In this document: positions 8,629 through 15,997 of the stretch, piece by piece
Position numbering within the stretch: position 1 is the stretch's first letter
Layout: every line of letters starts with the position of its first letter
IMG/VR virus record: IMGVR_UViG_3300020178_000002
Coordinates: 186,001 to 250,000 of that record
Source of the DNA: a virus
Direction: 5' to 3' (one strand)
Length of the DNA stretch: 64,000 nucleotides
The notes under the pieces: model-generated
Database searches by the model: none
Seen by the model: the letters and a program-made list of their open reading frames with translations, nothing else
Told to the model about the DNA's origin: nothing
Made by a program: the position numbers and the translations under genes

Positions 8629-9088
8629 CAGACTCTTTTTCTTTCTTAGATTTTGGAATCCACTCTGCTACTACACCTTTAAGTTCCACATCTTCCTCTG
8701 TCTTTGTCTTAATAACCCCACCATAGTTGACAAAGACAGAGAGCTTCTCAATAACAGCAGTCTGGAGTTCAAAGATTTGTTCCCGAAGCATTTGCATTTG
8801 GATCTGGGCATCTCTTAACCTTCCAATAAGTGCTTCTCTATCTGCATTTGCTTTTGCCAGCTTATCCTTCAAATCTTCAACTTCAGAAGGATCACGACCA
8901 GATGCAATAGCCATCATTGATGAAATAGAGCCTGTGATAACACCCAAGATACCAACAAGGACATCTCTATTTTGATCAACAATCTGCACATAGCTTAGGA
9001 AAACTATAAGCATAACTACTATAACTAAAAAGAATACAGAGAACCACCATCCTCTTTTGACTTTCAAATCTTCTTTATTGTCATTCAT
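8594..9088 (-). CDS. Membrane-anchored coiled-coil protein
   Basis: A basic N-terminus is followed by a strong transmembrane segment (residues 14-34, WWFSVFFLVIVVMLIVFLSY) and a second weaker hydrophobic stretch (44-64, VGILGVITGSISSMMAIASG). A heptad-rich coiled coil runs from about 68 to 125 (EDLKDKLAKANADREALIGR onward), ending with a charged tail. This is a phage-type bitopic protein; some spanins and tail-associated membrane proteins look like this, but I cannot assign it. It is first in the overlapping membrane gene chain and lies just downstream of the nucleotidyl cyclase gene. Confidence 0.7.
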   Translation of the reverse strand: MNDNKEDLKVKRGWWFSVFFLVIVVMLIVFLSYVQIVDQNRDVLVGILGVITGSISSMMAIASGRDPSEVEDLKDKLAKANADREALIGRLRDAQIQMQMLREQIFELQTAVIEKLSVFVNYGGVIKTKTEEDVELKGVVAEWIPKSKKEKESGDELLDKKNRG

Positions 9089-9103
9089 GCCTAAACTCTT
9101 TTC

Positions 9104-9958
9104 TCAAGACGCTATTGTCTTGCTGAAAGCTTCTTTAATCATCTCAATAAAAAAAGAGATATAGTCCACCCACCAAAAATAATGGTCTACTCCCCATAGT
9201 TTTCGAGCACTTGGGTTGCTTAGGAATGGATACACCAATGCAATCATATATATAAGGTTTATGACAGCAAGTCTCTGCATAACCCACCACAGGTGTTCTT
9301 TTAACTTCCTATCTCTCATCCTGCTTTTAATTTTTCTTGGGCCACCTATCCTCTTTACTTTTTCAGAAGATGGGGGAGGCTGTAAAGACTCAATAGTTTT
9401 TCCCACAGCGTATACCTCTTGTGGTTCTCTTACACCCTTAAACCTATACAAGCCAACACAAACATACCTTGTTCCTTTAGGAAGAATTCCATTGATACGC
9501 TTTCTTAAATTAATAACGGCTTCTTTTGTTAAAAGAATCTGCTTTGCTTGACATAAGCTCATAGTACGAGCAGCTATGTTTTTTGATAAGCCTTCCAACT
9601 CCACTCTTTTAGCACCAGCACCTACAAACAGGTCATCTTGTTTAACTTCAACAATCTTTCCCCAGTGGATACCTATTCTACTGTTAAGATTCAATTTGGC
9701 AGGTATCATATCTTGATATGCCAGAGCGAAATTTACAGCATCTATAGTCCTCTCAAAAGAAAGTAGAAAGCCATCAGACCTATCAATCTCTCTTCCTTGA
9801 TACTTATAAACTAGAGATCTTGTCATTCGGTCATGTACTTGAAACCATTGAGCAGCGACATGAGCACCATTTTTTTGAACAAAAGCAGTAGACCCTATTA
9901 TATCTAACAAGACTATAGCTAAATATCTTTCTTTCATGTCTACTGTAATAGGTCTCAT
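9104..9958 (-). CDS. Class III nucleotidyl (adenylate/guanylate) cyclase with C-terminal membrane segments
   Basis: Residues 10-185 form a class III cyclase catalytic domain that would make cAMP, cGMP or another cyclic nucleotide from an NTP. Seen: the first metal aspartate in LLDIIGST (D19); the second in REIDRSDGFLLSF (D62); a conserved RIGIHWG strand (94-100); and GLSKNIAARTMSL, which supplies the transition-state Asn127 and Arg131. The motif GAKRVELEGL resembles a bacterial cyclase subfamily, from memory. After a basic linker come two hydrophobic stretches (about 226-247 and 262-280) likely to anchor the protein in a membrane. Substrate specificity cannot be read: the usual purine-specifying Lys is not obvious. 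It lies between a lipoprotein gene and a membrane gene cluster in a leftward block. Confidence 0.85.
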   Translation of the reverse strand: MRPITVDMKERYLAIVLLDIIGSTAFVQKNGAHVAAQWFQVHDRMTRSLVYKYQGREIDRSDGFLLSFERTIDAVNFALAYQDMIPAKLNLNSRIGIHWGKIVEVKQDDLFVGAGAKRVELEGLSKNIAARTMSLCQAKQILLTKEAVINLRKRINGILPKGTRYVCVGLYRFKGVREPQEVYAVGKTIESLQPPPSSEKVKRIGGPRKIKSRMRDRKLKEHLWWVMQRLAVINLIYMIALVYPFLSNPSARKLWGVDHYFWWVDYISFFIEMIKEAFSKTIAS

Positions 9959-9962
9959 CAGT

Positions 9963-10166
9963 CTACTCCCACATATCTCTTATTTCATCACAGGGAGTAT
10001 TTAAAACTTCGTTGGCATTCTTAATGGTGCATTTAATCAAACGAGGTCTAAAGCCTAAGCAACTTTCAATATGATCTAAAGCTTGGTCGCAAGGGCTTCT
10101 ATAAGAATCTGTATTTAAACTTCCTTCACAGGACAACAATAATAGGGATATAAGTATCTTTCGCAT
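9963..10166 (-). CDS. Small cysteine-rich lipoprotein
   Basis: I chose the ATG at 10166 because GAGGAG lies six bases upstream. The N-terminus MRKILISLLLLSCEGS is a short lipoprotein signal with lipobox LLSC, so Cys13 should be lipidated. The mature 55 residues carry four further Cys (SPCDQ, ESCLG, IKCTI, TPCDE), consistent with two disulfides in the periplasm. An outer-membrane anchored role fits the presence of the DUF481 barrel nearby. It could be a spanin-like or exclusion lipoprotein; that is inference. It is five bases from the cyclase gene. Confidence 0.75.
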   Translation of the reverse strand: MRKILISLLLLSCEGSLNTDSYRSPCDQALDHIESCLGFRPRLIKCTIKNANEVLNTPCDEIRDMWE

Positions 10167-10176
10167 CCTAAGCTCC

Positions 10177-10497
10177 TCACACTGATATGAAAGCAAATTC
10201 TTGCTCTTTGACGATCTCTAAAGGAGAAGTTGGGTCTCTTTGAATAACCCATCTTATTCGATAACTGCCAGGTATGAAGCCTGCTGAAAGTCTTTCTGAA
10301 ACATAATAGATGCCAGCTTGATCTTGAAAAGGTATTCTATTTCCCAGACCTACTCTCCACTCTCCCCTGATAGGGTCTTTCCCATAGAACTCGTAATAAA
10401 TAAGATGAGGTTCAAAAGGATTACCTAATTGGTCAAATAGGATAATGGTTAGGTCATTTGGGCCTAGTTGCTGGCCTTGTGTGAAGACAACAGACAT
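10177..10497 (-). CDS. Probable virion protein, beta-sandwich type
   Basis: A 106-residue all-beta protein (VVFTQGQQL, LTIILFDQLGNPFEPHLIYY, AGIYYVSERLSAGFIPGSYR), reading like an Ig- or Big-fold domain of the kind found on phage particle surfaces: a G-x-Y-x-v motif near the end of the fold and a proline-rich turn. One base separates it from the similar gene upstream. Structural role is inferred from fold pattern and neighbours. Confidence 0.65.
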   Translation of the reverse strand: MSVVFTQGQQLGPNDLTIILFDQLGNPFEPHLIYYEFYGKDPIRGEWRVGLGNRIPFQDQAGIYYVSERLSAGFIPGSYRIRWVIQRDPTSPLEIVKEQEFAFISV

Positions 10498-10498
10498 A

Positions 10499-10852
10499 TC
10501 AAATCACCGATATGATATTATTTGAGGGTAAGGTTTGAGCTGGTGGTCTTACTGATATTGTCTGCTCGGCAAAAACCTCACTATCGTCTGCAACCAACAG
10601 AGCCTTATATTCAACAAAGAGTGTCTTCCCAGAGCTATCACTTGGAATCTCTAGTTTAGTGACATACCTATGTGTCTGGTCTGTCTGTTGCATTAAGACA
10701 GGACCGCTTAAAATGGTTCTTACAACCCCATTGTAAAGAAAGAGGGTCGCAGTCACATCTTTAACAGCTAAGGGCTTCGAGTCAGAGTTTAGCCATGAAA
10801 CTTGACAAGGGTGCGATTCACTTGCGGTTGCATTTGAGAAGTAAGTTATCAT
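10499..10852 (-). CDS. Probable virion protein, beta-sandwich type
   Basis: A 117-residue all-beta protein (CQVSWLNSDSKPLAVKDVTA, TLFLYNG, LFVEYKALLVADDSEVFAEQ) with the alternating strand pattern of an Ig-like domain. It is similar in size and style, though not clearly in sequence, to the next gene downstream. The SD AAGGAGG precedes the ATG, and a candidate promoter lies just upstream. No catalytic motif is visible. Confidence 0.65.
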   Translation of the reverse strand: MITYFSNATASESHPCQVSWLNSDSKPLAVKDVTATLFLYNGVVRTILSGPVLMQQTDQTHRYVTKLEIPSDSSGKTLFVEYKALLVADDSEVFAEQTISVRPPAQTLPSNNIISVI

Positions 10853-10877
10853 TAGACCTCCTTTTTAGAAGTCTAAT

Positions 10878-10894
10878 GATATAATAACTATTAA
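10878..10894 (-). promoter_or_regulatory. Candidate promoter upstream of the Ig-like gene pair
   Basis: Minus-strand TTAATAGTTATTATATC, 25-42 bases before the 10852 start. It closely resembles TCTAATAGTTGTTTTATATC upstream of 13522. Identified by similarity only. Confidence 0.35.
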
Positions 10895-10898
10895 CCGA

Positions 10899-11150
10899 CT
10901 ATTCTTCCTTAGCCATATAAGTCAAAGACTTCATGGACCTTATCTCATCAACAAAAGTGAGAGCAGGAACTCTTGAGGTTCTGTTAAAGTACTCTCTCTT
11001 TAGGTCTTTGAAAGATTCTTTTTTCTCAAAGACAAAGATGACCTTGCGACCTTCCTTTTCAGTCTTCAACAAAACCATACCCACAGTTTTTAAATAAGCT
11101 GCAAAGTAAAGGTCTGAAGTCTTGTAGATAGGCTCTGGTGCAAAGTCCAT
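10899..11150 (-). CDS. DUF5659-like small protein
   Basis: An 83-residue protein with the order typical, from memory, of DUF5659: a TSDLYFAAYLKTVG start, a beta strand KVIFVFEKK, then a helix and an aromatic-rich end with FNRTSRVPALTFVDEIRSMK. The function of that family is unknown; members are common in phages and are thought to be small nucleic-acid or protein interaction modules. It is three bases from the previous gene in the direction of transcription, so cotranscribed. Confidence 0.6.
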   Translation of the reverse strand: MDFAPEPIYKTSDLYFAAYLKTVGMVLLKTEKEGRKVIFVFEKKESFKDLKREYFNRTSRVPALTFVDEIRSMKSLTYMAKEE

Positions 11151-11153
11151 AGT

Positions 11154-11369
11154 TTAACTTCCAGGGAGAAGGGATTGAACTCGTTTAGCCCCTTTGTCGT
11201 CAGAAGGTATCTTTACCAACTTTCCTTTTTTATCCCACTTAGCGACAAGTTTCCCACCGCCCCAAGAGGCTCTGAGTTCTTGCCCATCTGTAGTGAGGAC
11301 TCTACCCTCAAAGGGTTTTTTGTCAAGGAAAGCTCCAATAGTCTTCTTATCTAAAAGAGTGATTTTCAA
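11154..11369 (-). CDS. Small basic protein, 71 aa
   Basis: Short lysine- and glycine-rich protein (FEGRVLTTDGQELRASWGGG, then KLVAKWDKKGKLVKIPSDD) that looks like a small beta barrel. No family is recognised. Upstream is the third of three tandem virion-type paralogues, 30 bases away. Function unknown. Confidence 0.55.
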   Translation of the reverse strand: MKITLLDKKTIGAFLDKKPFEGRVLTTDGQELRASWGGGKLVAKWDKKGKLVKIPSDDKGAKRVQSLLPGS

Positions 11370-11399
11370 TTTCTCTTCTTCCTAGTTTAATGGTTATGG

Positions 11400-12071
11400 T
11401 TAAAGTACGTTACCTTCACCATCATATACTACCACATAAGGGTCAAGGTTGACACCATTAACTGTGCGAGTACTCTTCATAAGAAGAAGATCACCTTGAG
11501 CTACAGAAATCCAAAAGCTTGAGTCTTCTTCTAGGACTGGTGACATGATGCTATAGTCAAAGAAGCTTGTAGTCAAAGGCTGGAATGCACCCCCAACTTC
11601 AACTACATGACCTGCTGGAACAGTGTATCTTGCACCTGCAACGATTTGAAGAACATCTTCAACAGTTGCAGTAGAAGTAGCTACTCCAATACCTGCTGTA
11701 GCTACTTCAGCAGCAATCAAAGCATTGATCTGTGCAAGCGTGAGTGAGTTACCTGCAACCATTCTAGCAATGATAGCATCAGCAATATCTTTTGCATTTG
11801 CAGGGGTAATTGCAGCACCTACTGCTGGGTCAGCAGAACCATCATCAAGGTTCACTAAAAGATAACCAGCTAAACCACTAACTTCTTGAGTCACGACACC
11901 ACCAACTACTACAGGAAGAGTCGCAGTCTCAACTACTCGTAAGTAGCGAGGACCTTGAGCAACAGGGTCTAAAACAGGGTTAGCTTGTGATCTATTAGGC
12001 CAAAGGTCTTTAACCATAAGCTGACCATTACTGATTGAAGCATCACGAATACAAATTGCTGGACTTGCCAT
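11400..12071 (-). CDS. Virion-type protein, paralogue 1 of 3
   Basis: Homologous to the two genes upstream. Shared blocks: an N-terminal QxxVxDLxPNxSQxN-like motif, GPRYLRVVE, AKDIADAIIARMVAGNSLTL, a TATVEDVLQIVAGARYTVPA block and a final VVYDGEGNVL strand. The length matches its paralogues (223 versus 235 and 237). The tandem triplication, spacing of about 18 bases with AAGGAG-type SDs, and neighbourhood argue for an abundant particle component such as a fibre, tube or decoration protein. Which one cannot be told. Confidence 0.7.
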   Translation of the reverse strand: MASPAICIRDASISNGQLMVKDLWPNRSQANPVLDPVAQGPRYLRVVETATLPVVVGGVVTQEVSGLAGYLLVNLDDGSADPAVGAAITPANAKDIADAIIARMVAGNSLTLAQINALIAAEVATAGIGVATSTATVEDVLQIVAGARYTVPAGHVVEVGGAFQPLTTSFFDYSIMSPVLEEDSSFWISVAQGDLLLMKSTRTVNGVNLDPYVVVYDGEGNVL

Positions 12072-12089
12072 AATTTATTCTCCTTTATA

Positions 12090-12797
12090 TTAAATGTAGA
12101 GTGAACCGTCGTCACCATAGATGACGACTAAAGGTGCTGCAGTGCCAGCAACTGTTCTTTCTTGGGCTTTTCTAAGCTGACCTCTTTTAGCAGAGATCCA
12201 GAAAGAAGGGTTGTTGTCAAAGTCAGTCCAAAGGCTAGAAGCGTCAGCAGGGTCTGAGAAGAAGCCTGCTTGAGCTGGAGCACCTAAAGCTACAAAAACA
12301 CCACCATTTTGGATGTCTTGCCCTGCTGGGACAGTAAATACTTTATATCCAGATACAATTTGAAGAACTTCTTCAACTGTGCCTGTTGAGTTTCCTAAAG
12401 TACCATCAAGATCATTACCAGCACCGATTTCATCTACAATAGCAGAATTGATATCAGCTAATGTTAAAGATTGAGCTGATTCCATTCTAGCAATGATAGC
12501 GTCAGCTATTGCTTGTGCCTCAGGAGCAGTAAGAGCTACAGTTGCAGCATCTGTATTCTCGACAGTAGTCAAGATATATACTGCTAAACCTGAGAAATTA
12601 GCTGTGGTGGCAAAGTTACCATCGAGAGCAACATCTTCAGTTATATCACGACTATGTGCATAAAGGTATGCAGGACCTTTAAAGTTAGGTGTGATTGTAG
12701 CATTAGATTGAGTTTTGTGAGGGTGTAGGTCTGTAATCTGAACAGAAACACGACCATCTGTAGAGTTAAGAACTCTAGGTGTACACATGAAAGGCAT
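12090..12797 (-). CDS. Virion-type protein, paralogue 2 of 3
   Basis: Middle copy of the tandem family. Key shared parts are VQITDLHPHKTQSNA, KGPAYLYAHSRD, AIADAIIARMESAQSLTLAD, TGTVEEVLQIVSGYKVFTVP and the C-terminal VVIYGDDGSLYI. It is closest to copy 1 over the helical middle and C-terminal beta part. Small insertions distinguish it (NPSFWISAKRGQ region). No transmembrane or catalytic feature. Function probably structural, inferred from family context. Confidence 0.7.
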   Translation of the reverse strand: MPFMCTPRVLNSTDGRVSVQITDLHPHKTQSNATITPNFKGPAYLYAHSRDITEDVALDGNFATTANFSGLAVYILTTVENTDAATVALTAPEAQAIADAIIARMESAQSLTLADINSAIVDEIGAGNDLDGTLGNSTGTVEEVLQIVSGYKVFTVPAGQDIQNGGVFVALGAPAQAGFFSDPADASSLWTDFDNNPSFWISAKRGQLRKAQERTVAGTAAPLVVIYGDDGSLYI

Positions 12798-12808
12798 ATT
12801 AATTCTCC

Positions 12809-13522
12809 TTAGCTGTAGATTGAGCCATCGTTATTGTAAACAGTGAGAAGTGGAGAGGTTGAGCGAACCCCAGCGAACAGATCGCCATTTACAGCATCTC
12901 TAACTGTGGTCAAGCCTCTTAAAGAACCCTCTGAGAAAGAGATTTTCCAAGAAGCATCATTTGGAACAAGGTTACGCATGGTTGAGCCTAAAGTACCTGG
13001 AGAGATAACAGCAGAGAATGTGCCATTAGCAGCTTGAACAGGAATACCACCTGCAACAGTGTACTCCTCACCAGCAAGAATTGAAAGAATGTCAGTAAGA
13101 ACAGCAGTTGAGTTGCCCTCACCGATACCTGAACCTGCACTCACACCATTACATACACCATTAACAGCAGCAACAGTAAGACTTTGACCAGCACGAACTC
13201 TTGCAAGTAGGCCATCAGCGATCTCTTCAGCTTCAGCTATTGTCAAAGCATCTGCAGCACCATTAGGAACTGCTTCAATGTTTGCAACTAAGTAAGCTAC
13301 AAGACCCTTCGCTTCACGAAGAAACTCTGTTGATGTATCAGCGTTTACTTTAATAATAGGTCTTGAAGCACCTGTAGAGCCTATGTTAGCTACACGAACA
13401 TAGAAAGGACCTTGACCTTTAGGGTCATTCACAAGGTTTCTTTGTGAGTCATTTGGAAAAAGATCTGTAACTTGAACAGACCCATTTTGAATTTCACTTC
13501 TTCGAGCAATTATGAAAGGCAT
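12809..13522 (-). CDS. Virion-type protein, paralogue 3 of 3
   Basis: First transcribed copy of the family, with VQVTDLFPNDSQRNL, GPFYVRVANI, EEIADGLLARVRAGQSLTVA, a STAVLTDILSILAGEEYTVA block and the same final strand LLTVYNNDGSIYS. It is the most diverged of the three in the middle. It has its own candidate promoter (13561-13583) and SD, so the three copies probably come from one transcript. Structural role is inferred. Confidence 0.7.
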   Translation of the reverse strand: MPFIIARRSEIQNGSVQVTDLFPNDSQRNLVNDPKGQGPFYVRVANIGSTGASRPIIKVNADTSTEFLREAKGLVAYLVANIEAVPNGAADALTIAEAEEIADGLLARVRAGQSLTVAAVNGVCNGVSAGSGIGEGNSTAVLTDILSILAGEEYTVAGGIPVQAANGTFSAVISPGTLGSTMRNLVPNDASWKISFSEGSLRGLTTVRDAVNGDLFAGVRSTSPLLTVYNNDGSIYS

Positions 13523-13560
13523 AATAGTTCTCCTTATATCTAGTTTTCTATTTAAGGCTA

Positions 13561-13583
13561 GATATAAAACAACTATTAGACTA
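13561..13583 (-). promoter_or_regulatory. Candidate promoter of the three-copy virion gene family
   Basis: Minus-strand TAGTCTAATAGTTGTTTTAT followed by ATC, about 39-61 bases before 13522. It shares the TAGT...TTTATA core with sites at 6931, 43207 and 47089. Recurrence and position are the only evidence. Confidence 0.4.
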
Positions 13584-14300
13584 CTTTTGATTTACCACTG
13601 AGCATCTTATTGTAAATTGTGGGGTAGAGTCTTTTCCTGCAAAGAAGAACTCACCTACAGCACTTGAGTTGAGAGAAAAGTCAGCACCTGGCTTAACTAC
13701 AGTAGGTGGCATTCCAACAGCACAAGAAACATAGAGATCTTCACCAGCAACTTCTGAAAGGTTTACAACTTCAACAGATTGACTAAAGCTAGGAAGATGT
13801 AAATTAACTGCATTATTTGTGAGGGTGTCTGGTAAATCAGCACCAATATCAGGTGCAGTGCCTATCATTGTGAATATTGGGGAAGTCACACTAAAGAAGT
13901 CATAAGGGACAACAACAACAATAGGACCTAAGTTTGTAAACTCCCCTGTACCCTTAATCCGACCTCTAATTCTTAGATAGCAAGTCTCATCATCTGTAGG
14001 GACTCGAGTCGTATTTGCTTTAGGTGTCGTTGCATATTCATCTAGGTTAAAAACAAATCTAGTCAGATCTCTACTATTTTGTTCAAAGTTAACCCCAGAC
14101 TTACGAATAAAAGGACTTTCGAAAGTAAAGTCATACCTAACTTCAAAAATCTTAATGGGATCTGTTTTAGCGTCATCAAAGTTTGAAGCTACTAAGACCT
14201 CAATAAGATCTAAACCTCTAAGGTTTTTGTTCGGCAGGCTCATATCAATCAAGCCTTTACTTCTGTAATTTAAACTTGGTATTAAACGACCTCTACTCAT
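13581..14300 (-). CDS. Probable virion protein, 239 aa
   Basis: All-beta protein without signal peptide or membrane segment (FEVRYDFTFESPFIRKSGV; CYLRIRGRIKGTGEF; GPIVVVVPYDFFSV). The ATG overlaps the preceding TGA (ATGA). A second in-frame Met occurs at residue 20 (MSLPNKN) but lacks a better SD. Its place just upstream of the three-copy family and its strand-rich composition suggest a baseplate, tail or decoration component. Not recognised by sequence. Confidence 0.65.
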   Translation of the reverse strand: MSRGRLIPSLNYRSKGLIDMSLPNKNLRGLDLIEVLVASNFDDAKTDPIKIFEVRYDFTFESPFIRKSGVNFEQNSRDLTRFVFNLDEYATTPKANTTRVPTDDETCYLRIRGRIKGTGEFTNLGPIVVVVPYDFFSVTSPIFTMIGTAPDIGADLPDTLTNNAVNLHLPSFSQSVEVVNLSEVAGEDLYVSCAVGMPPTVVKPGADFSLNSSAVGEFFFAGKDSTPQFTIRCSVVNQK

Positions 14301-14683
14301 TTCTTACTCTCTTTCTCTTTTGCAATAAGTGGCTCATAGGATTCTGTGCTCTTACCCTTAGACTTAGCTAGTTTTTGAGCATCTGACCAAGAGTCTACAC
14401 GCTCACCATCTACATTTGGTGCTAGGGTAACACTCGGAGCATCTTTCTTCATTTCATTCTGTCTAACATCAAGCTTTTCATTCTTTTTACGCATTTGCTT
14501 TTTAATGCGTTCATTTTTAGTACTCCAACCATCTCCTTTGAAGACATGGTTTATACATGGTTTAAAAAGCTTCATGTTTTCAGTAGAGCATTCTGGACAA
14601 GGTTGTGGTGTCTTATGTTCAGACATAGAGATATAGCAAACATAGTCATGGCTGCAATTTGAACATTGGTAATAGTATTTCAT
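14297..14683 (-). CDS. FmdB-like zinc-ribbon protein
   Basis: The N-terminus MKYYYQCSNCSHDYVCYISM with a second pair CPECS forms a C4 zinc ribbon of the FmdB/CxxC_CxxC_SSSS regulatory type, here followed by FKPCINHVFKGDGWSTK, the family's usual tail. A long lysine-rich, probably disordered C-terminus (about residues 60-128) completes it. In phages such proteins are small accessory, possibly nucleic-acid-binding factors. It overlaps both neighbouring genes by ATGA, so translation is coupled with the SWIM-type zinc protein and the next virion-like protein. Confidence 0.75.
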   Translation of the reverse strand: MKYYYQCSNCSHDYVCYISMSEHKTPQPCPECSTENMKLFKPCINHVFKGDGWSTKNERIKKQMRKKNEKLDVRQNEMKKDAPSVTLAPNVDGERVDSWSDAQKLAKSKGKSTESYEPLIAKEKESKK

Positions 14684-15060
14684 AGGTTAGCTCCAAAGTA
14701 GTCTCTCAGAACCACATAAACATGCTTACACACCTTATGTGTCCCATCAGGATCTTTTTTATCTGGCTTAGTTGCCGTACCCTTTGTTTTACCATGCAAA
14801 TACTCATTATTGATAGCATGGTACTCAGAGCCTTGATACTTCCAATAGTTGCAAGTACAGGAGAGATATAAGTCTGGAAACTCTTTATCCCCTTTGGCCT
14901 CTACTATAACTTCGTATTCTCCAACCTTAAACACTATGGGCTTCTTAAATACATTTTTCTCGAATTGAGTAGTCACAGCTTTAATAGAGCTTGCGTTATC
15001 TACTACCTTTTTATCTAAGTTTTCTAGTATTTTCGATAGTGTAGCTGAAGTCTTTCTCAT
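14680..15060 (-). CDS. SWIM-type zinc-finger-like protein
   Basis: I chose the ATG at 15060 because GGAGG precedes it by four bases; 15081 would add seven residues. The middle holds LYLSCTCNYWKYQGSEY and, after a loop, GTHKVCKHVYVVL, giving the CxC...CxH spacing of SWIM zinc fingers, which bind DNA or protein. The N-terminal 35 residues are helical. Next to an FmdB-like zinc ribbon, it may be part of a small nucleic-acid-binding pair; partner and target are unknown. Confidence 0.65.
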   Translation of the reverse strand: MRKTSATLSKILENLDKKVVDNASSIKAVTTQFEKNVFKKPIVFKVGEYEVIVEAKGDKEFPDLYLSCTCNYWKYQGSEYHAINNEYLHGKTKGTATKPDKKDPDGTHKVCKHVYVVLRDYFGANL

Positions 15061-15103
15061 ATATCCTCCATTATATTTCAATGGTGCATATATAAAGGAC
15101 TTA

Positions 15104-15943
15104 TTAAACTTTAGAGAGCCTTTCTACCAGTGTCATAATAAACTTGCGATACTCACCCTCGCCTAGAGCTCTGTACTTAGGGCTTGAAGAATAGACAACA
15201 TCTCCAAATACATCCCCACCCCAGAAAGAAGCAGCTACTTCCCTACAAGAAAAGCCTTCTATGTGCCTATCGGAGGATACGGATATGATTCTTCTTTTAA
15301 CATCATAAACACACATAACACGATTATCTCTATACAGACCGCTAACATCTTCGCCTTTTGTCTTTCTACAGATAAGACCACAAGGGTATTCTTTATAGAA
15401 AGACTCCTCGTCTAGCTTTTCTTGTAAGTAAATATAGGCAGATCCCATACGAGTAGCTACATGACCATCTAGTAATGCTTCTTTAATAAAGCTAAAAGCT
15501 TCTTCACAGAAGTCTCCTATCTCAACATAAGAGAACCCCTCTGCTTCAGAGAGTGGGTCGTTCTCTATCACCCATGCTTTAATCCCATTATAGATAGTCC
15601 AATATTTGCTTTCTGGGTCTTTTTTATCGCTTGCGATATATTTCCAGAAGTCCATGTCAATCATGCTAAGACCCTTAGCCCTCATCAGGCCACCTAGCGT
15701 ATCTAGGTTTAGGTTTTTAACCAGCACAACTTCTTCTTCTTGAAGGACAGGGATTTTATCATCAAGACAAGGAGTAGGTAAATTGTAAAATTTAGTGTTC
15801 TTTGGGGAGTCGTTAATACTTGTGTGTTTTACACCCTCACATATATAAGCCCCATACCTTGTGTTTATTGTTAAGCTAGGTGGGTGTTTTAATGAGTGAG
15901 AAGTAGAAGCACCTTGTGCTGTTAGTGAAGCTATCACTATCAT
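15104..15943 (-). CDS. Hypothetical protein, possibly exported
   Basis: Begins MIVIASLTAQGASTSHS, a short hydrophobic start that could be a weak signal peptide but lacks the usual basic residues, so export is uncertain. The remainder is soluble, with aromatic- and Cys-containing segments (YGAYICEGVKH, KEYPCGLICR, GFSCREVAASFWGGDVFG). The YICEG segment recurs in the small protein at 45477. AAAGGA lies about five bases before the ATG. No family recognised. It is the first gene of the long leftward block. Confidence 0.6.
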   Translation of the reverse strand: MIVIASLTAQGASTSHSLKHPPSLTINTRYGAYICEGVKHTSINDSPKNTKFYNLPTPCLDDKIPVLQEEEVVLVKNLNLDTLGGLMRAKGLSMIDMDFWKYIASDKKDPESKYWTIYNGIKAWVIENDPLSEAEGFSYVEIGDFCEEAFSFIKEALLDGHVATRMGSAYIYLQEKLDEESFYKEYPCGLICRKTKGEDVSGLYRDNRVMCVYDVKRRIISVSSDRHIEGFSCREVAASFWGGDVFGDVVYSSSPKYRALGEGEYRKFIMTLVERLSKV

Positions 15944-15997
15944 TTTTATTCCTTTAATAATAATATATCCCCTAAAGATAATATTTTCGGAGATGCC

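Noticed and set aside
7934-9088. Holin/spanin lysis cassette
   Set aside because: Membrane topology fits loosely but no endolysin or recognisable holin motif is nearby.
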